Assembly (NCBI GenBank): GCA_934444365.1
Contig: CAKSCM010000006.1
Span: 1 to 64,000 of the forward strand
Length of the DNA stretch: 64,000 nucleotides
From: an uncultured Eubacteriales bacterium
GTDB taxonomy: Bacteria > Bacillota > Clostridia > Oscillospirales > Acutalibacteraceae
Direction of reading: 5' to 3'
In this document: piece by piece, positions 26,108-33,958 of the stretch
Numbering within the stretch: position 1 is the first letter of the stretch
Layout of the letters: each line of letters starts with the position of its first letter
Notes under the pieces: generated by a model
The model's input: only the letters and a program-made list of their open reading frames with translations
Told to the model about the DNA's origin: nothing
The model's database searches: none
Program-made: the position numbers and the translations under genes

Positions 26108-28243
26108 ATGATAAAAAGCGGTTATAAAGAGGGGCTTTATTACAGCGAAGACCTGAAAATCGAAACCGAAAAATTAGAACGCAACATAAACTCTCTGCTT
26201 GATGAAAACCACGGCGTGGGCATAATCGGCGGCTATTATAAGCAGGATTTTCCGATTTGTATGGTAAGCGAGCTTACGCTCAGAATGCTCGGCTTCGGCT
26301 CGGAAAGTGAATTCACCGCACAAACCGGCGGCAATATGGCCGGTCTTGTAAAAAAGCGGGAAATGCTTGACAAAATATTTTCGGAAAGCACCGACGCCAA
26401 TGAGCTGTATTTGCGCGGAAAAAGCAGTTATCTGCGTGTGCGCTTTGTAAAGCGCAATATGATAAATGCGAAGAACGAAATTTTTTGGGTAGCTTCGGTG
26501 TGCAACATCGACGCGCTTTACACCAAAGAGCTTTTGCTCGGCAAGACCATAGAGGACAAGGAGCACTTAGAAACTATCCACAAGGCCAGATTGCAGCATA
26601 TAAACCGGGAGCTCGAGCGTCAGAAAAAGGCCCTTGAACACGCTCTTTTTGAAGCCGAACTCAACAACGAAATAATATCGGCCATAAGTAAAATATACTG
26701 GCTTATATACAGGCTCGATATCCCGTCGGGGATGTTCGAGGAAATATCGGTCGGCGGAGATATGCACAAGCTTACCGGCAACACCGGTATAACCGCAAAG
26801 CGTTTTCCCGATGCCTGTAAAAAAACCGTCGCACCCGAGTATCTGGAGAAAATGCTCGAATTTACAGACGTTACCACCCTGCCGGAGCGTCTTCGCGACA
26901 GGGAGGATATTTCCTTCGACTACAAAACCGTAACCGGAAACTGGCATACCGCCCGTTTTATAGTGCAAAAACGCGATGAACACGGCACCGTGATAAAAGC
27001 GCTTTACACCATACGGCTAATAGACGAGCAAAAACGCCGCGAATTGGAATACGAGGAAAAACTCGCCAAAATCGCCGAGGAGGCACAAAACGCAAGCCTT
27101 TCCAAAACCGATTTTTTGCGCCGCATGAGCCACGACATACGGACCCCGATAAACGGAATCCGCGGAATGATAGAAATTGCAAATCATTTTGTGGACGATC
27201 CCGAAAAACAGAAGGTTTGCAGAGATAAGATATGGAAAGCGTCCGGGTATCTGCTTTCCCTTGTAAACAACGTGCTTGATATGAATAAACTCGAATCGGG
27301 TGTCATTGTACTGAACGACGCTCCGTTTGATATTGTACAGCTGCTTTCAGAGGTCGCCAGCATTGCTGAAATGCAGGCGACGGAGCACGGACTGAGCTTC
27401 ACCTTAGAAAATAACTCTCAGTATATAAAACACCGCCGTTTAATAGGCAGTGCGCAGCATGTAAAGCAGGTTTTAATGAACATCGCCGGCAATGCCGTTA
27501 AGTACAATAAACAAAACGGAAATGTAACGGTGTGGTGCAAGGAGATATCGTGCGACGGTGAGACCGCCGTATTTGAATTTGTCTGTGCCGACACCGGTAT
27601 CGGCATGAGCGAGGAGTTTCAAAAGCGCGCCTTCGAACCTTTCTCGCAGGAGGGACAGGATAAAGCGCGGACGCATTATGACGGCTCTGGCCTTGGTCTT
27701 TCAATTGCAAAGACGCTTGTAGAGCAAATGGGCGGATGTATAAAATTCACCAGCAACGAGGGCGTCGGCACCACATTCAACGTAACCATCCCCTTTAAGC
27801 TTGACCCCTCTCCCGCAAATGAAACAAGCAGCGAAGCCGACGAAAATATAGATTTAAGCGGCGTGCGGGTATTGCTTGTAGAGGACAACGACCTCAACAT
27901 GGAAATATCGAAGTTTTTTATTGAGCAAAGCGGCGCCCATGTAACCCCCGCCAAAAACGGACTTGAAGGGGTAAATCTTTTCAAAAGTTCCGAAAACGGC
28001 TACTTTGATATTGTTCTCATGGACGTTATGATGCCCGTTATGGACGGATACAAGGCGACCGAAAAAATAAGGGCGCTTGAGCGTCCGGACGCTAAAACCG
28101 TTCCCATTATAGCAATGTCCGCAAATGCATTTCAGGACGATATTTTAAAAAGCAAATCGGCCGGAATGAACGAGCACCTTGCAAAACCGATCAGCACAAA
28201 AAAGCTGCTTTCATCTATCTGCCGTTATGTTAAGCATAAATAA
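26108..28243 (+). CDS. Hybrid sensor histidine kinase with receiver domain
   Basis: This 711-residue protein has no clear membrane segment. Residues 30-330 hold two PAS-like sensory regions (IIGGYYKQDFPICMVSELTLRMLGFGS and IYWLIYRLDIPSGMFEEISV) with a coiled coil between them (HKARLQHINRELERQKKALEH). HisKA has its His near 342 in SHDIRTPINGIRG. The HATPase has NIAGNAVKYNK, CADTGIGMSEEF and GSGLGLSIAKTLVEQMGG. The C-terminal receiver domain (about 580-705) has VLLVEDNDLN and MDVMMPVMDG. AAGGAA lies 9 nt before the ATG. It forms an operon with the Hpt and c-di-GMP genes and probably drives them as a cytoplasmic sensor. Confidence 0.93.
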   Translation: MIKSGYKEGLYYSEDLKIETEKLERNINSLLDENHGVGIIGGYYKQDFPICMVSELTLRMLGFGSESEFTAQTGGNMAGLVKKREMLDKIFSESTDANELYLRGKSSYLRVRFVKRNMINAKNEIFWVASVCNIDALYTKELLLGKTIEDKEHLETIHKARLQHINRELERQKKALEHALFEAELNNEIISAISKIYWLIYRLDIPSGMFEEISVGGDMHKLTGNTGITAKRFPDACKKTVAPEYLEKMLEFTDVTTLPERLRDREDISFDYKTVTGNWHTARFIVQKRDEHGTVIKALYTIRLIDEQKRRELEYEEKLAKIAEEAQNASLSKTDFLRRMSHDIRTPINGIRGMIEIANHFVDDPEKQKVCRDKIWKASGYLLSLVNNVLDMNKLESGVIVLNDAPFDIVQLLSEVASIAEMQATEHGLSFTLENNSQYIKHRRLIGSAQHVKQVLMNIAGNAVKYNKQNGNVTVWCKEISCDGETAVFEFVCADTGIGMSEEFQKRAFEPFSQEGQDKARTHYDGSGLGLSIAKTLVEQMGGCIKFTSNEGVGTTFNVTIPFKLDPSPANETSSEADENIDLSGVRVLLVEDNDLNMEISKFFIEQSGAHVTPAKNGLEGVNLFKSSENGYFDIVLMDVMMPVMDGYKATEKIRALERPDAKTVPIIAMSANAFQDDILKSKSAGMNEHLAKPISTKKLLSSICRYVKHK

Positions 28244-28513
28244 GCGGTTTTCGGCCGGAATTAAAGCTCTGTTGCCGCTCGAATTTTAAAGCCCGGGCAT
28301 CGGGACGGATTACCCTCTTTAAATGACGGAAAAACGGTCTGTAATCGGCCAAAAAAAGTAAACGCCCCCTCCCCCGTGCGACCCGCCCGTCGACAAGCGG
28401 TAAGCCCTTAAAAACGACGGCCAACAGGCCTTTAAAGCCGCCCGAGAGTCCGGTTTTTTAAAAGCGCAGATGTTTTAAATTTATAATTCCCGGCACTGTA
28501 AGGTCTTGATTTT

Positions 28514-29377
28514 ATGTGGATTATATTTGCATTCGGCTCCGCCTTTTTCGCCGGAATTACGGCGATCCTCGCAAAATGCGGAATACGCAAAACCGATTCC
28601 GACATCGCAACCGCCTTAAGAACGGTTGTTGTGCTGGTTTTCTCGTGGATTCTGGTCTTTTTTACCGGCTCGCTTTCATCCATTACGTCGCTAAGTATAA
28701 AAACATGGGTCTTTCTTGTACTCTCGGGAATTGCCACCGGCGCTTCGTGGCTTTGCTATTTCAAGGCATTGCAGCTCGGCGACGTTAATAAGGTAGTATC
28801 CATCGACAAATCGAGCACGGCGCTCACCCTTATATTCGCCTTCATTTTTTTAGGCGAGCAGATCACCCTTTTAAAGGGTGCGGCGATTGTCTTAATAACC
28901 GTCGGCACCTATCTTATGATCGAGAAAAAGGAGATTTCAAAACGGCAAAACAGCAATAAAGGCTGGATATTATATGCCATGCTTTCGGCGCTTTTTGCAG
29001 CCCTTACCTCAATTCTCGGCAAAATAGGAATCGAGGAAGTCCCCCCCAAGCTCGGCACGGCTATACGCACCTTTGTCGTGCTTATTATGGCTTGGCTGAT
29101 AGTATTAATCGAGGAGAAGGGCAGCGCGCTCCGCCATACTCCGAAAAAAGAAATAGGCTATATCTGCCTTTCGGGACTGGCAACGGGGGCCTCCTGGCTT
29201 TGCTATTACAAGGCCTTGCATGACGGCCCGGCGAGCGCCGTTGTTCCGATAGATAAGCTGAGCATTCTTATTTCGGTGCTGTTTTCGGTCGTCGTATTAA
29301 AGGAGCATATATCCAAAAAATCCGCAATCGGACTTTTCGCAATAGTTGCCGGTACCTTTTTGATGATCATGGGATAA
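28514..29377 (+). CDS. EamA-family (DMT) transporter
   Basis: The 287-residue protein has about ten membrane helices in two EamA repeats. Each repeat has the same landmarks: LSGIATGASWLCYFKALQLGD in the first and LSGLATGASWLCYYKALHDGP in the second, each followed by a VV.IDK.S sequence. The strong internal symmetry shows the classic duplication. DMT proteins export metabolites or amino acids, and the substrate is not readable here. The 270 bp before it (28244-28513) contain no recognised feature. It stands alone and ends at a bidirectional terminator. Confidence 0.88.
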   Translation: MWIIFAFGSAFFAGITAILAKCGIRKTDSDIATALRTVVVLVFSWILVFFTGSLSSITSLSIKTWVFLVLSGIATGASWLCYFKALQLGDVNKVVSIDKSSTALTLIFAFIFLGEQITLLKGAAIVLITVGTYLMIEKKEISKRQNSNKGWILYAMLSALFAALTSILGKIGIEEVPPKLGTAIRTFVVLIMAWLIVLIEEKGSALRHTPKKEIGYICLSGLATGASWLCYYKALHDGPASAVVPIDKLSILISVLFSVVVLKEHISKKSAIGLFAIVAGTFLMIMG

Positions 29378-29474
29378 ACCGGGCGCGGTATAATTCTATT
29401 GCCTTATAAAAGCATTAAAAATCTCCGTCCGGTCACAAAACCGCCGAACTAAAAACACAATAAATAAATAAATA

Positions 29475-29527
29475 AAAAACAGCCGACATCCCGAAAACGC
29501 AAAACCGGCTGTTTTTTACGGTAAAGA
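29475..29527. terminator. Bidirectional terminator between convergent genes
   Basis: AAAAACAGCCG pairs with CGGCTGTTTTT, with A- and T-tracts on both sides, between the EamA gene and the minus-strand MocR gene. Confidence 0.75.
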
Positions 29528-29544
29528 CCGATAATCTTTGCTTT

Positions 29545-30636
29545 TTAAATTAATTTAAGCTCCTTTCGCTTGTTTCTCCTCACACGGTTTATATGCCGTT
29601 CAAAATCGGAATTATTGATAAGCTCGCTCAAAACAAGCTGTTCAAAGGTAGAAACGGTGCACGAATAAAACCCGAGCCTGCTGTCAAAATCCTCCGTCAG
29701 CCTTTTGGGAATAACCATATAGCCTATGCGCATCGCCGGCGATATGGTCCTCGAAAAGGTGTTAAGATACACAACATTATCGTTATCCGACAGGGCAAAC
29801 AGACTTTCCATCGGCTGTGACGACACCGAAAACTCCGACCCGTAATCGGATTCTATTATAAACCTGTCCCCTTTGTCCGACCAGCGGATGTATTCGTGCC
29901 GCTTTGTCGCCGACGCCGTAACACCGCTCGGAAAGCTCCTGTAGGGCGTTGTATGAAGCACATCGGCCGAGCTTTGTAAAAGCCGGCTGCTGTCGATTCC
30001 CTCGTAAGACAGCTCCAATTGCTCGTATTTAACGCCGGCTGCACGGTATATCTGCTCTAATTTATCATAAGACGGCCTCTCGATAGCGTAGGTCTTATCC
30101 CTGCCGAGCAGCTCAATAATAAGCCTGTAAAGGTATTCCGCTCCCGAGCCGATTATTATTTGTCCGGTATCAACCGTAATCCCTCTGTTACGGGCAAGGT
30201 AGCGTTTTATCGCCTCGCGTAATTCGGGCAGCCCCTTGTTGGGAGATTTTTTAAGTACGTCCTCTCCCCGCTCCGACAAAACCCTTCGCATGGTTTTGCT
30301 GAGTATCGAAACCGAAAATGAGGGGAATTCCTGCACACTTGCTTTAAATTCCCCGTAGCTTTTGCCCTCGCCGTCAGAGGGTACCGCAAATCCGTCCGAT
30401 CGCCTGAAATTAACAAAAAACCCGCTTTTTTCGCGCGACAGAGCGTATCCCTCGTCGCATAAAAGCGCATATGCGTGCTCGACGGTTACGGTGCTGACCC
30501 CCGTTTCCTCGGCCAGCAGCCTTTTTGAGGGCAGCCTGCCGCCGTATAAAAATACGCCGTTTATAATATCGTCCCTTATAAGTTTATACAGCTGCAAATA
30601 CACCGGACGGCTTTCTTTGTCGATTATATATCTCAT
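29545..30636 (-). CDS. MocR/GabR-type regulator, truncated and lacking the PLP lysine
   Basis: This 363-residue protein has a GntR-type winged helix at 1-70 (LYKLIRDDIINGVFLYGGRLPSKRLLAEETGVSTVTVEHAY) followed by an aminotransferase-like fold (IIGSGAEYLYRLI, TTPYRSFPSGVT). In MocR proteins the Schiff-base lysine lies in a GTFSKT-type motif; here the codon is AGG and the motif reads NTFSRTISPAMRIGY, so Lys is replaced by Arg. About 66 residues after that point the protein stops, so roughly the last 100 residues of the usual fold are absent, and no remnant is visible before the terminator. It may be a PLP-independent regulator or a decaying one. It is divergent from an ECF S component, with an inverted repeat between them. 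Confidence 0.85.
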   Translation of the reverse strand: MRYIIDKESRPVYLQLYKLIRDDIINGVFLYGGRLPSKRLLAEETGVSTVTVEHAYALLCDEGYALSREKSGFFVNFRRSDGFAVPSDGEGKSYGEFKASVQEFPSFSVSILSKTMRRVLSERGEDVLKKSPNKGLPELREAIKRYLARNRGITVDTGQIIIGSGAEYLYRLIIELLGRDKTYAIERPSYDKLEQIYRAAGVKYEQLELSYEGIDSSRLLQSSADVLHTTPYRSFPSGVTASATKRHEYIRWSDKGDRFIIESDYGSEFSVSSQPMESLFALSDNDNVVYLNTFSRTISPAMRIGYMVIPKRLTEDFDSRLGFYSCTVSTFEQLVLSELINNSDFERHINRVRRNKRKELKLI

Positions 30637-30657
30637 CTGGTTATATAATTTTCTCCG

Positions 30658-30684
30658 TTTCTGACTATTGTATATTGTCAGAAA
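30658..30684. promoter_or_regulatory. Inverted repeat in the MocR/ECF divergent region (likely operator)
   Basis: TTTCTGAC and GTCAGAAA form a perfect 8-bp inverted repeat with an 11-bp AT-rich spacer. The site begins 22 bp upstream of the MocR start codon and ends 45 bp upstream of the ECF gene, so it is a natural site for autoregulation and control of the transporter. Confidence 0.55.
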
Positions 30685-30728
30685 CCATTATAAACTTTTT
30701 TCATGAAAATGGCAAGGAGGAAATTCAA

Positions 30729-31259
30729 ATGCAGGAAAAAATGTCTAAAAGAGGAGCCGTGCGTCATCTTTGCGTTACGGCAATGTTTATGGCGCTGAAT
30801 GTCATCATGAGCTCGTTCGGGATTCCGGTCCCGGGCGGACATCTTTATATGAACGATGTAATAATCTGCACCGCTTCTATCGTTCTTGATCCCTTCGCCG
30901 CCTTTGCGGTGGGCGGAATAGGTGCATTTTTGGGCGATCTGTTCTTCTATCCCACCCCGATGTTCGTCTCTCTTGTCACTCACGGATTGCAGGCCGTTAT
31001 AATCTCGGTCTTTTCGCATTATATAATGAAAAAACGCCCGGCACTGTCCGCCGGAATCGGTGTTGCAATCGGTGCCGTGATAATGGTCGTAGGCTATTCG
31101 CTGGGACGTGCTTTTATATACAGCACACCGGAATATGCGCTGCTCAAGCTGCCGTACCAGGTTTTACAGGCCGTTGTAGGCGCCGTTGCCGGAATGCTGC
31201 TGTGCTTTAAATGCTCGGTCCGCAAGCTTTACATCCGCGAGGTTTTGAATAAAAAATAA
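30729..31259 (+). CDS. ECF transporter S component (substrate unknown, possibly B6-like)
   Basis: This 176-residue integral membrane protein has about six helices and the ECF S-component landmarks: an N-terminal basic segment plus AMFMALNVIMSSFGIPVPGGHLYMNDVIICTAS, then GGIGAFLGDLFFYPTPMFVSLVTHGLQA. The latter resembles the family recognised as substrate-binding units of group II ECF importers. The energising EcfAAT module is not in the window. ATG at 30729 has AAGGAGG 8 nt upstream; the longer open frame starts inside the operator region. Its divergent MocR partner makes a pyridoxine- or related-vitamin substrate an attractive guess, but this is inference from position. Confidence 0.8.
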   Translation: MQEKMSKRGAVRHLCVTAMFMALNVIMSSFGIPVPGGHLYMNDVIICTASIVLDPFAAFAVGGIGAFLGDLFFYPTPMFVSLVTHGLQAVIISVFSHYIMKKRPALSAGIGVAIGAVIMVVGYSLGRAFIYSTPEYALLKLPYQVLQAVVGAVAGMLLCFKCSVRKLYIREVLNKK

Positions 31260-31307
31260 GGGTTAGAATAATATTCGTTTTAACCTGTTAAACCGGGGTG
31301 GGATTTT

Positions 31308-31967
31308 GTGTTTGAAGATATTTTTTGCGGAAAAAGGGTCATTCCCGAAAAGCTCCGAGATTACGGCTTTAAAAAATGTCGTAATAATTTCGTATACACC
31401 GCAAAAATTTTATCCGGCGAATTTTTGCTCGAAATAACCTTTAAAAACGACGAATTTTTTGACACAAAACTCACCGAAACCGCCACAAGCGATGAATACA
31501 TCCTTTACAAAACCGAAGCGGTCGGCTCATTTGTCGGGGATATCAGAAAGGCAATATCGGAAATTCTTTGCGATATAGCCGAAAAATGCTGTGAAAATGC
31601 GGCCTTTTGCTCAAAGCAGTCGGCTCAGGTAATCGACTACATCCGAAAAAAATACGGCGACGAGCTTGAATTCTTATGGGAAAAATCGTCCGGCAACGCC
31701 GTGTGGCGAAGAAAAGACACAAATAAGTGGTACGGAGTGATGCTTACGATATCGCGGCGAAAGCTGGGATTCGACTCCGACAAAACAGCCGAGATAATTA
31801 ATCTTAAGGGAAGAACCGAGGACATAGAAAGGCTTGTCGATAACAAGCGGTATTTCCCCGGCTGGCATATGAACAAAAAGCACTGGTTCACCGTAGTTTT
31901 GGACGGCACGGTAATCTTAAGCGAAATCTGCAAAAGAATAGACGAAAGCTATTTGCTGGTGAAATAG
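31308..31967 (+). CDS. MmcQ/YjbR family (CyaY-like fold) protein
   Basis: Residues 109-219 of this 219-residue protein match the YjbR/MmcQ family: YIRKKYGDELEFLWEKSS, AVWRRKDTNKWYGVML, EIINLKG and YFPGWHMNKKHWFTVVLDG. The N-terminal 100 residues form a second domain seen in the longer members of the family (FVGDIRKAISEILCDIAEKC). The fold is related to frataxin-type domains and is often annotated as DNA-binding, but biochemical evidence is thin. The start is GTG at 31308 after a G-rich RBS (GGGGTGGGA). The gap to the ECF gene is 48 bp, so it may share that transcript. Confidence 0.85.
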   Translation: MFEDIFCGKRVIPEKLRDYGFKKCRNNFVYTAKILSGEFLLEITFKNDEFFDTKLTETATSDEYILYKTEAVGSFVGDIRKAISEILCDIAEKCCENAAFCSKQSAQVIDYIRKKYGDELEFLWEKSSGNAVWRRKDTNKWYGVMLTISRRKLGFDSDKTAEIINLKGRTEDIERLVDNKRYFPGWHMNKKHWFTVVLDGTVILSEICKRIDESYLLVK

Positions 31968-32194
31968 TTTTTATCGTTTTAAAAAGCGGATCATCCGGGC
32001 ATATCCGCCTTGATTTCGCATTTAAAAGCGGAGAAACAATAACATATCTCGGAAGATCTTGCCAATGACGGTGCCGGCCCTTGTTTTGCGACTTTAAAAT
32101 CCGTATAATGGCAAAGGCAGATATTTGGTTTTTTAAACTAATGCCCGTCTAAGGAAGTCGTACGGTCATTATCTTATCACAGTCTAAAGCAATA

Positions 32195-32224
32195 CGGCCC
32201 GCATCCTACCTACGATGCGGGCCG
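32195..32224. terminator. Strong GC hairpin between convergent genes
   Basis: CGGCCCGCATC and GATGCGGGCCG form a perfect 11-bp stem with an 8-nt loop. It lies 25 bp past the minus-strand gene at 32249, but the tail on that strand is only moderately T-rich. The rest of 31968-32194 holds nothing recognisable. Confidence 0.55.
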
Positions 32225-32248
32225 CAAAAAAGTATGATTTTTAAAGAA

Positions 32249-32521
32249 TCAGGCATCTGTCCCAAATACCGGATTATCACCGGGGCAGTTTTTTGCAAGC
32301 CGATCAGCACCGATCCCGATCCCCGGCGAAATCATGGCGTCGCCGTTAATGTTTGACGTATCATATTCGCCCCGAAAGCACATATACGAAACGCTTACAA
32401 CGGCCGTGACGAAAAACAAAAGCAAAAGCAGAAAAAGCGGAAGCATGAGCCAGCGCTTTTTGCTTTTCTTTTCCTGAGCCCGTGTAAGAGCGGTATATGT
32501 TTTTTTGTCTTGTGTTCCCAT
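32249..32521 (-). CDS. Small single-pass membrane protein (unknown function)
   Basis: The 90-residue product has a basic cytoplasmic N-terminus (RAQEKKSKKR), one transmembrane helix at about 24-47 (WLMLPLFLLLLLFFVTAVVSVSY) and a short outside tail with a conserved-looking NGDAMISPGIGIGADRL segment. AGGAGGGG lies 7 nt before ATG 32521, a strong RBS; the upstream extension of the frame is not used. I do not recognise a family. It stands alone, facing away from the MerR gene. Confidence 0.6.
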   Translation of the reverse strand: MGTQDKKTYTALTRAQEKKSKKRWLMLPLFLLLLLFFVTAVVSVSYMCFRGEYDTSNINGDAMISPGIGIGADRLAKNCPGDNPVFGTDA

Positions 32522-32839
32522 TATATATCCCCTCCTGGGCGAACGGTTACCGTAAGACATTTATATAACCCTATAATAATCATAACGGCGTATACTGAAG
32601 CACCGACATCTTTTGCACTCAAAATTCATTTCCGTCAAGCTTCTTATACTATGTTAATTCATCCGTGTCCCGGTTAAAAATGCTTGAGCGTTCAAAAACC
32701 CATCCTGCTCCCAAGCTCCCGTCGGTTATAAAGCAAAATAAGACACGTTAAGCAAACGGCGGTCAAATACCGTACGGTTCGGCTCGTTTTCCGCACGGCC
32801 GACTATGCTCCTTTTTACCTTATCCGGGAAAAATCGGGC

Positions 32840-32868
32840 TTGACAGCGGTAAAAAATCTTTTTACAAT
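32840..32868 (+). promoter_or_regulatory. Sigma-A-type promoter of the MerR gene
   Basis: A consensus TTGACA and TACAAT are separated by 17 bp, 56 bp upstream of the ATG. MerR autoregulation usually involves a longer spacer, so this looks like a constitutive promoter. The stretch 32522-32839 shows no gene or other site. Confidence 0.6.
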
Positions 32869-32924
32869 AATATTATAATACGTTCACCCATGAACGAAGC
32901 AAGTGCTTTTCGGAGATTTTTTAT

Positions 32925-33728
32925 ATGGAAACTGAAATTAAAGGACTGTTCCAAATAACCGAGGCAGCCAAGGCCTGCGGACTGTCCCGCAGCACCCTTT
33001 TACGCTTGGAGGAAAAGGGACTTCTGACCCCTGCATACATCTCCCCCGACAGCGGACGACGCTACTACGACAACCACAATGTAGCCCGCATTATGCAGAT
33101 TGAGAAATTTAAGTCCATGGGACTGAATTCAAAGCAGATAATGGATTACTTTGTCCGCGGCGGCGAAGCATCCGATATGCTTAAAGCTCTGGAGGTCCGA
33201 CTTAACGATCTTAAACGAAGCGTAGAGGAAATGCGTCTGAGGGCCTTAAAGATGCCCGGCATGTCCGTACAGATCATGACCTTGCCGGCTATAACCTGCT
33301 GTATGCGACGCTACATGGGGCATACTGTCAAAGATAAATATAACGCCATGTATGAGCTGTACAGCGAGTGCGTACGAAATGGGTATGTGCTTTCAAACGA
33401 ACCGCTCGTTACAATATCCAACCGACGTGATTTTCTTGACGGGTACATCGGCGATGAGCCCTATCCCATTGATGTATGCGTTCCGTTAAGGTCCGACAAG
33501 GCCCCGGCCGACGCGGTGACGCTGCCGGAGTGTCGGGCGTTGTCGGTGCTCTACTACGGCGACTACAGCGGTACTGATGACGCATGGCTGACCCTCGGCA
33601 AAGAGGCAAAAGCCCGAAAACTAAAGCCGGTCGCCGCCCCGAGGGTTTTGGGAATCGTAGCGCCCTATACCGGCCGGGAGATCGACACCAGTCATTATTG
33701 CTCGAGGTTTGTCCTGCCGATTGAGTAA
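32925..33728 (+). CDS. MerR-family regulator with GyrI-like effector domain
   Basis: Of its 267 residues, 8-75 form the MerR winged helix (FQITEAAKACGLSRSTLLRLEEKGLLTP, GRRYYDNHNVARIMQIEKFKSMGLNSKQI). A coiled-coil dimerisation helix follows (about 85-110), then a SOUL/GyrI-like ligand pocket (RYMGHTVKDKYNAMYELYSECVRNGY, PYPIDVCVPL, YYGDYSGTDDAWLTLGKEA). BmrR-type proteins of this build sense cationic drugs and activate efflux genes. Here no transporter is adjacent on the same strand, so the target is unknown. Confidence 0.88.
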   Translation: METEIKGLFQITEAAKACGLSRSTLLRLEEKGLLTPAYISPDSGRRYYDNHNVARIMQIEKFKSMGLNSKQIMDYFVRGGEASDMLKALEVRLNDLKRSVEEMRLRALKMPGMSVQIMTLPAITCCMRRYMGHTVKDKYNAMYELYSECVRNGYVLSNEPLVTISNRRDFLDGYIGDEPYPIDVCVPLRSDKAPADAVTLPECRALSVLYYGDYSGTDDAWLTLGKEAKARKLKPVAAPRVLGIVAPYTGREIDTSHYCSRFVLPIE

Positions 33729-33767
33729 TAGCAAAAGGCTGCTGATCCTGATTTTAAAATTAATATA

Positions 33768-33807
33768 AAAAACCGCAGGCCGTTTTTTTACACGGTCTGC
33801 GGTTTTT
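33768..33807. terminator. Bidirectional terminator
   Basis: AAAAACCGCAGGCCG pairs with CGGTCTGCGGTTTTT with one mismatch, 40 bp after the MerR stop codon and 150 bp past the end of the minus-strand gene at 33959. The stretch 33808-33958 is AT-rich and has no gene. Confidence 0.75.
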
Positions 33808-33958
33808 CGTTTTGTTGATCATAACCGCCGTAAATTAACAAATGGCAGCGATGATTTTTTGCTTATAATTTCTTATTCAATCTTTTTACCAGCCGCTAAT
33901 ATGGGTTAAACGCATATTTAAAGCGCACGGTAAAACTTTTTAGCTTACAGCTTAACCA

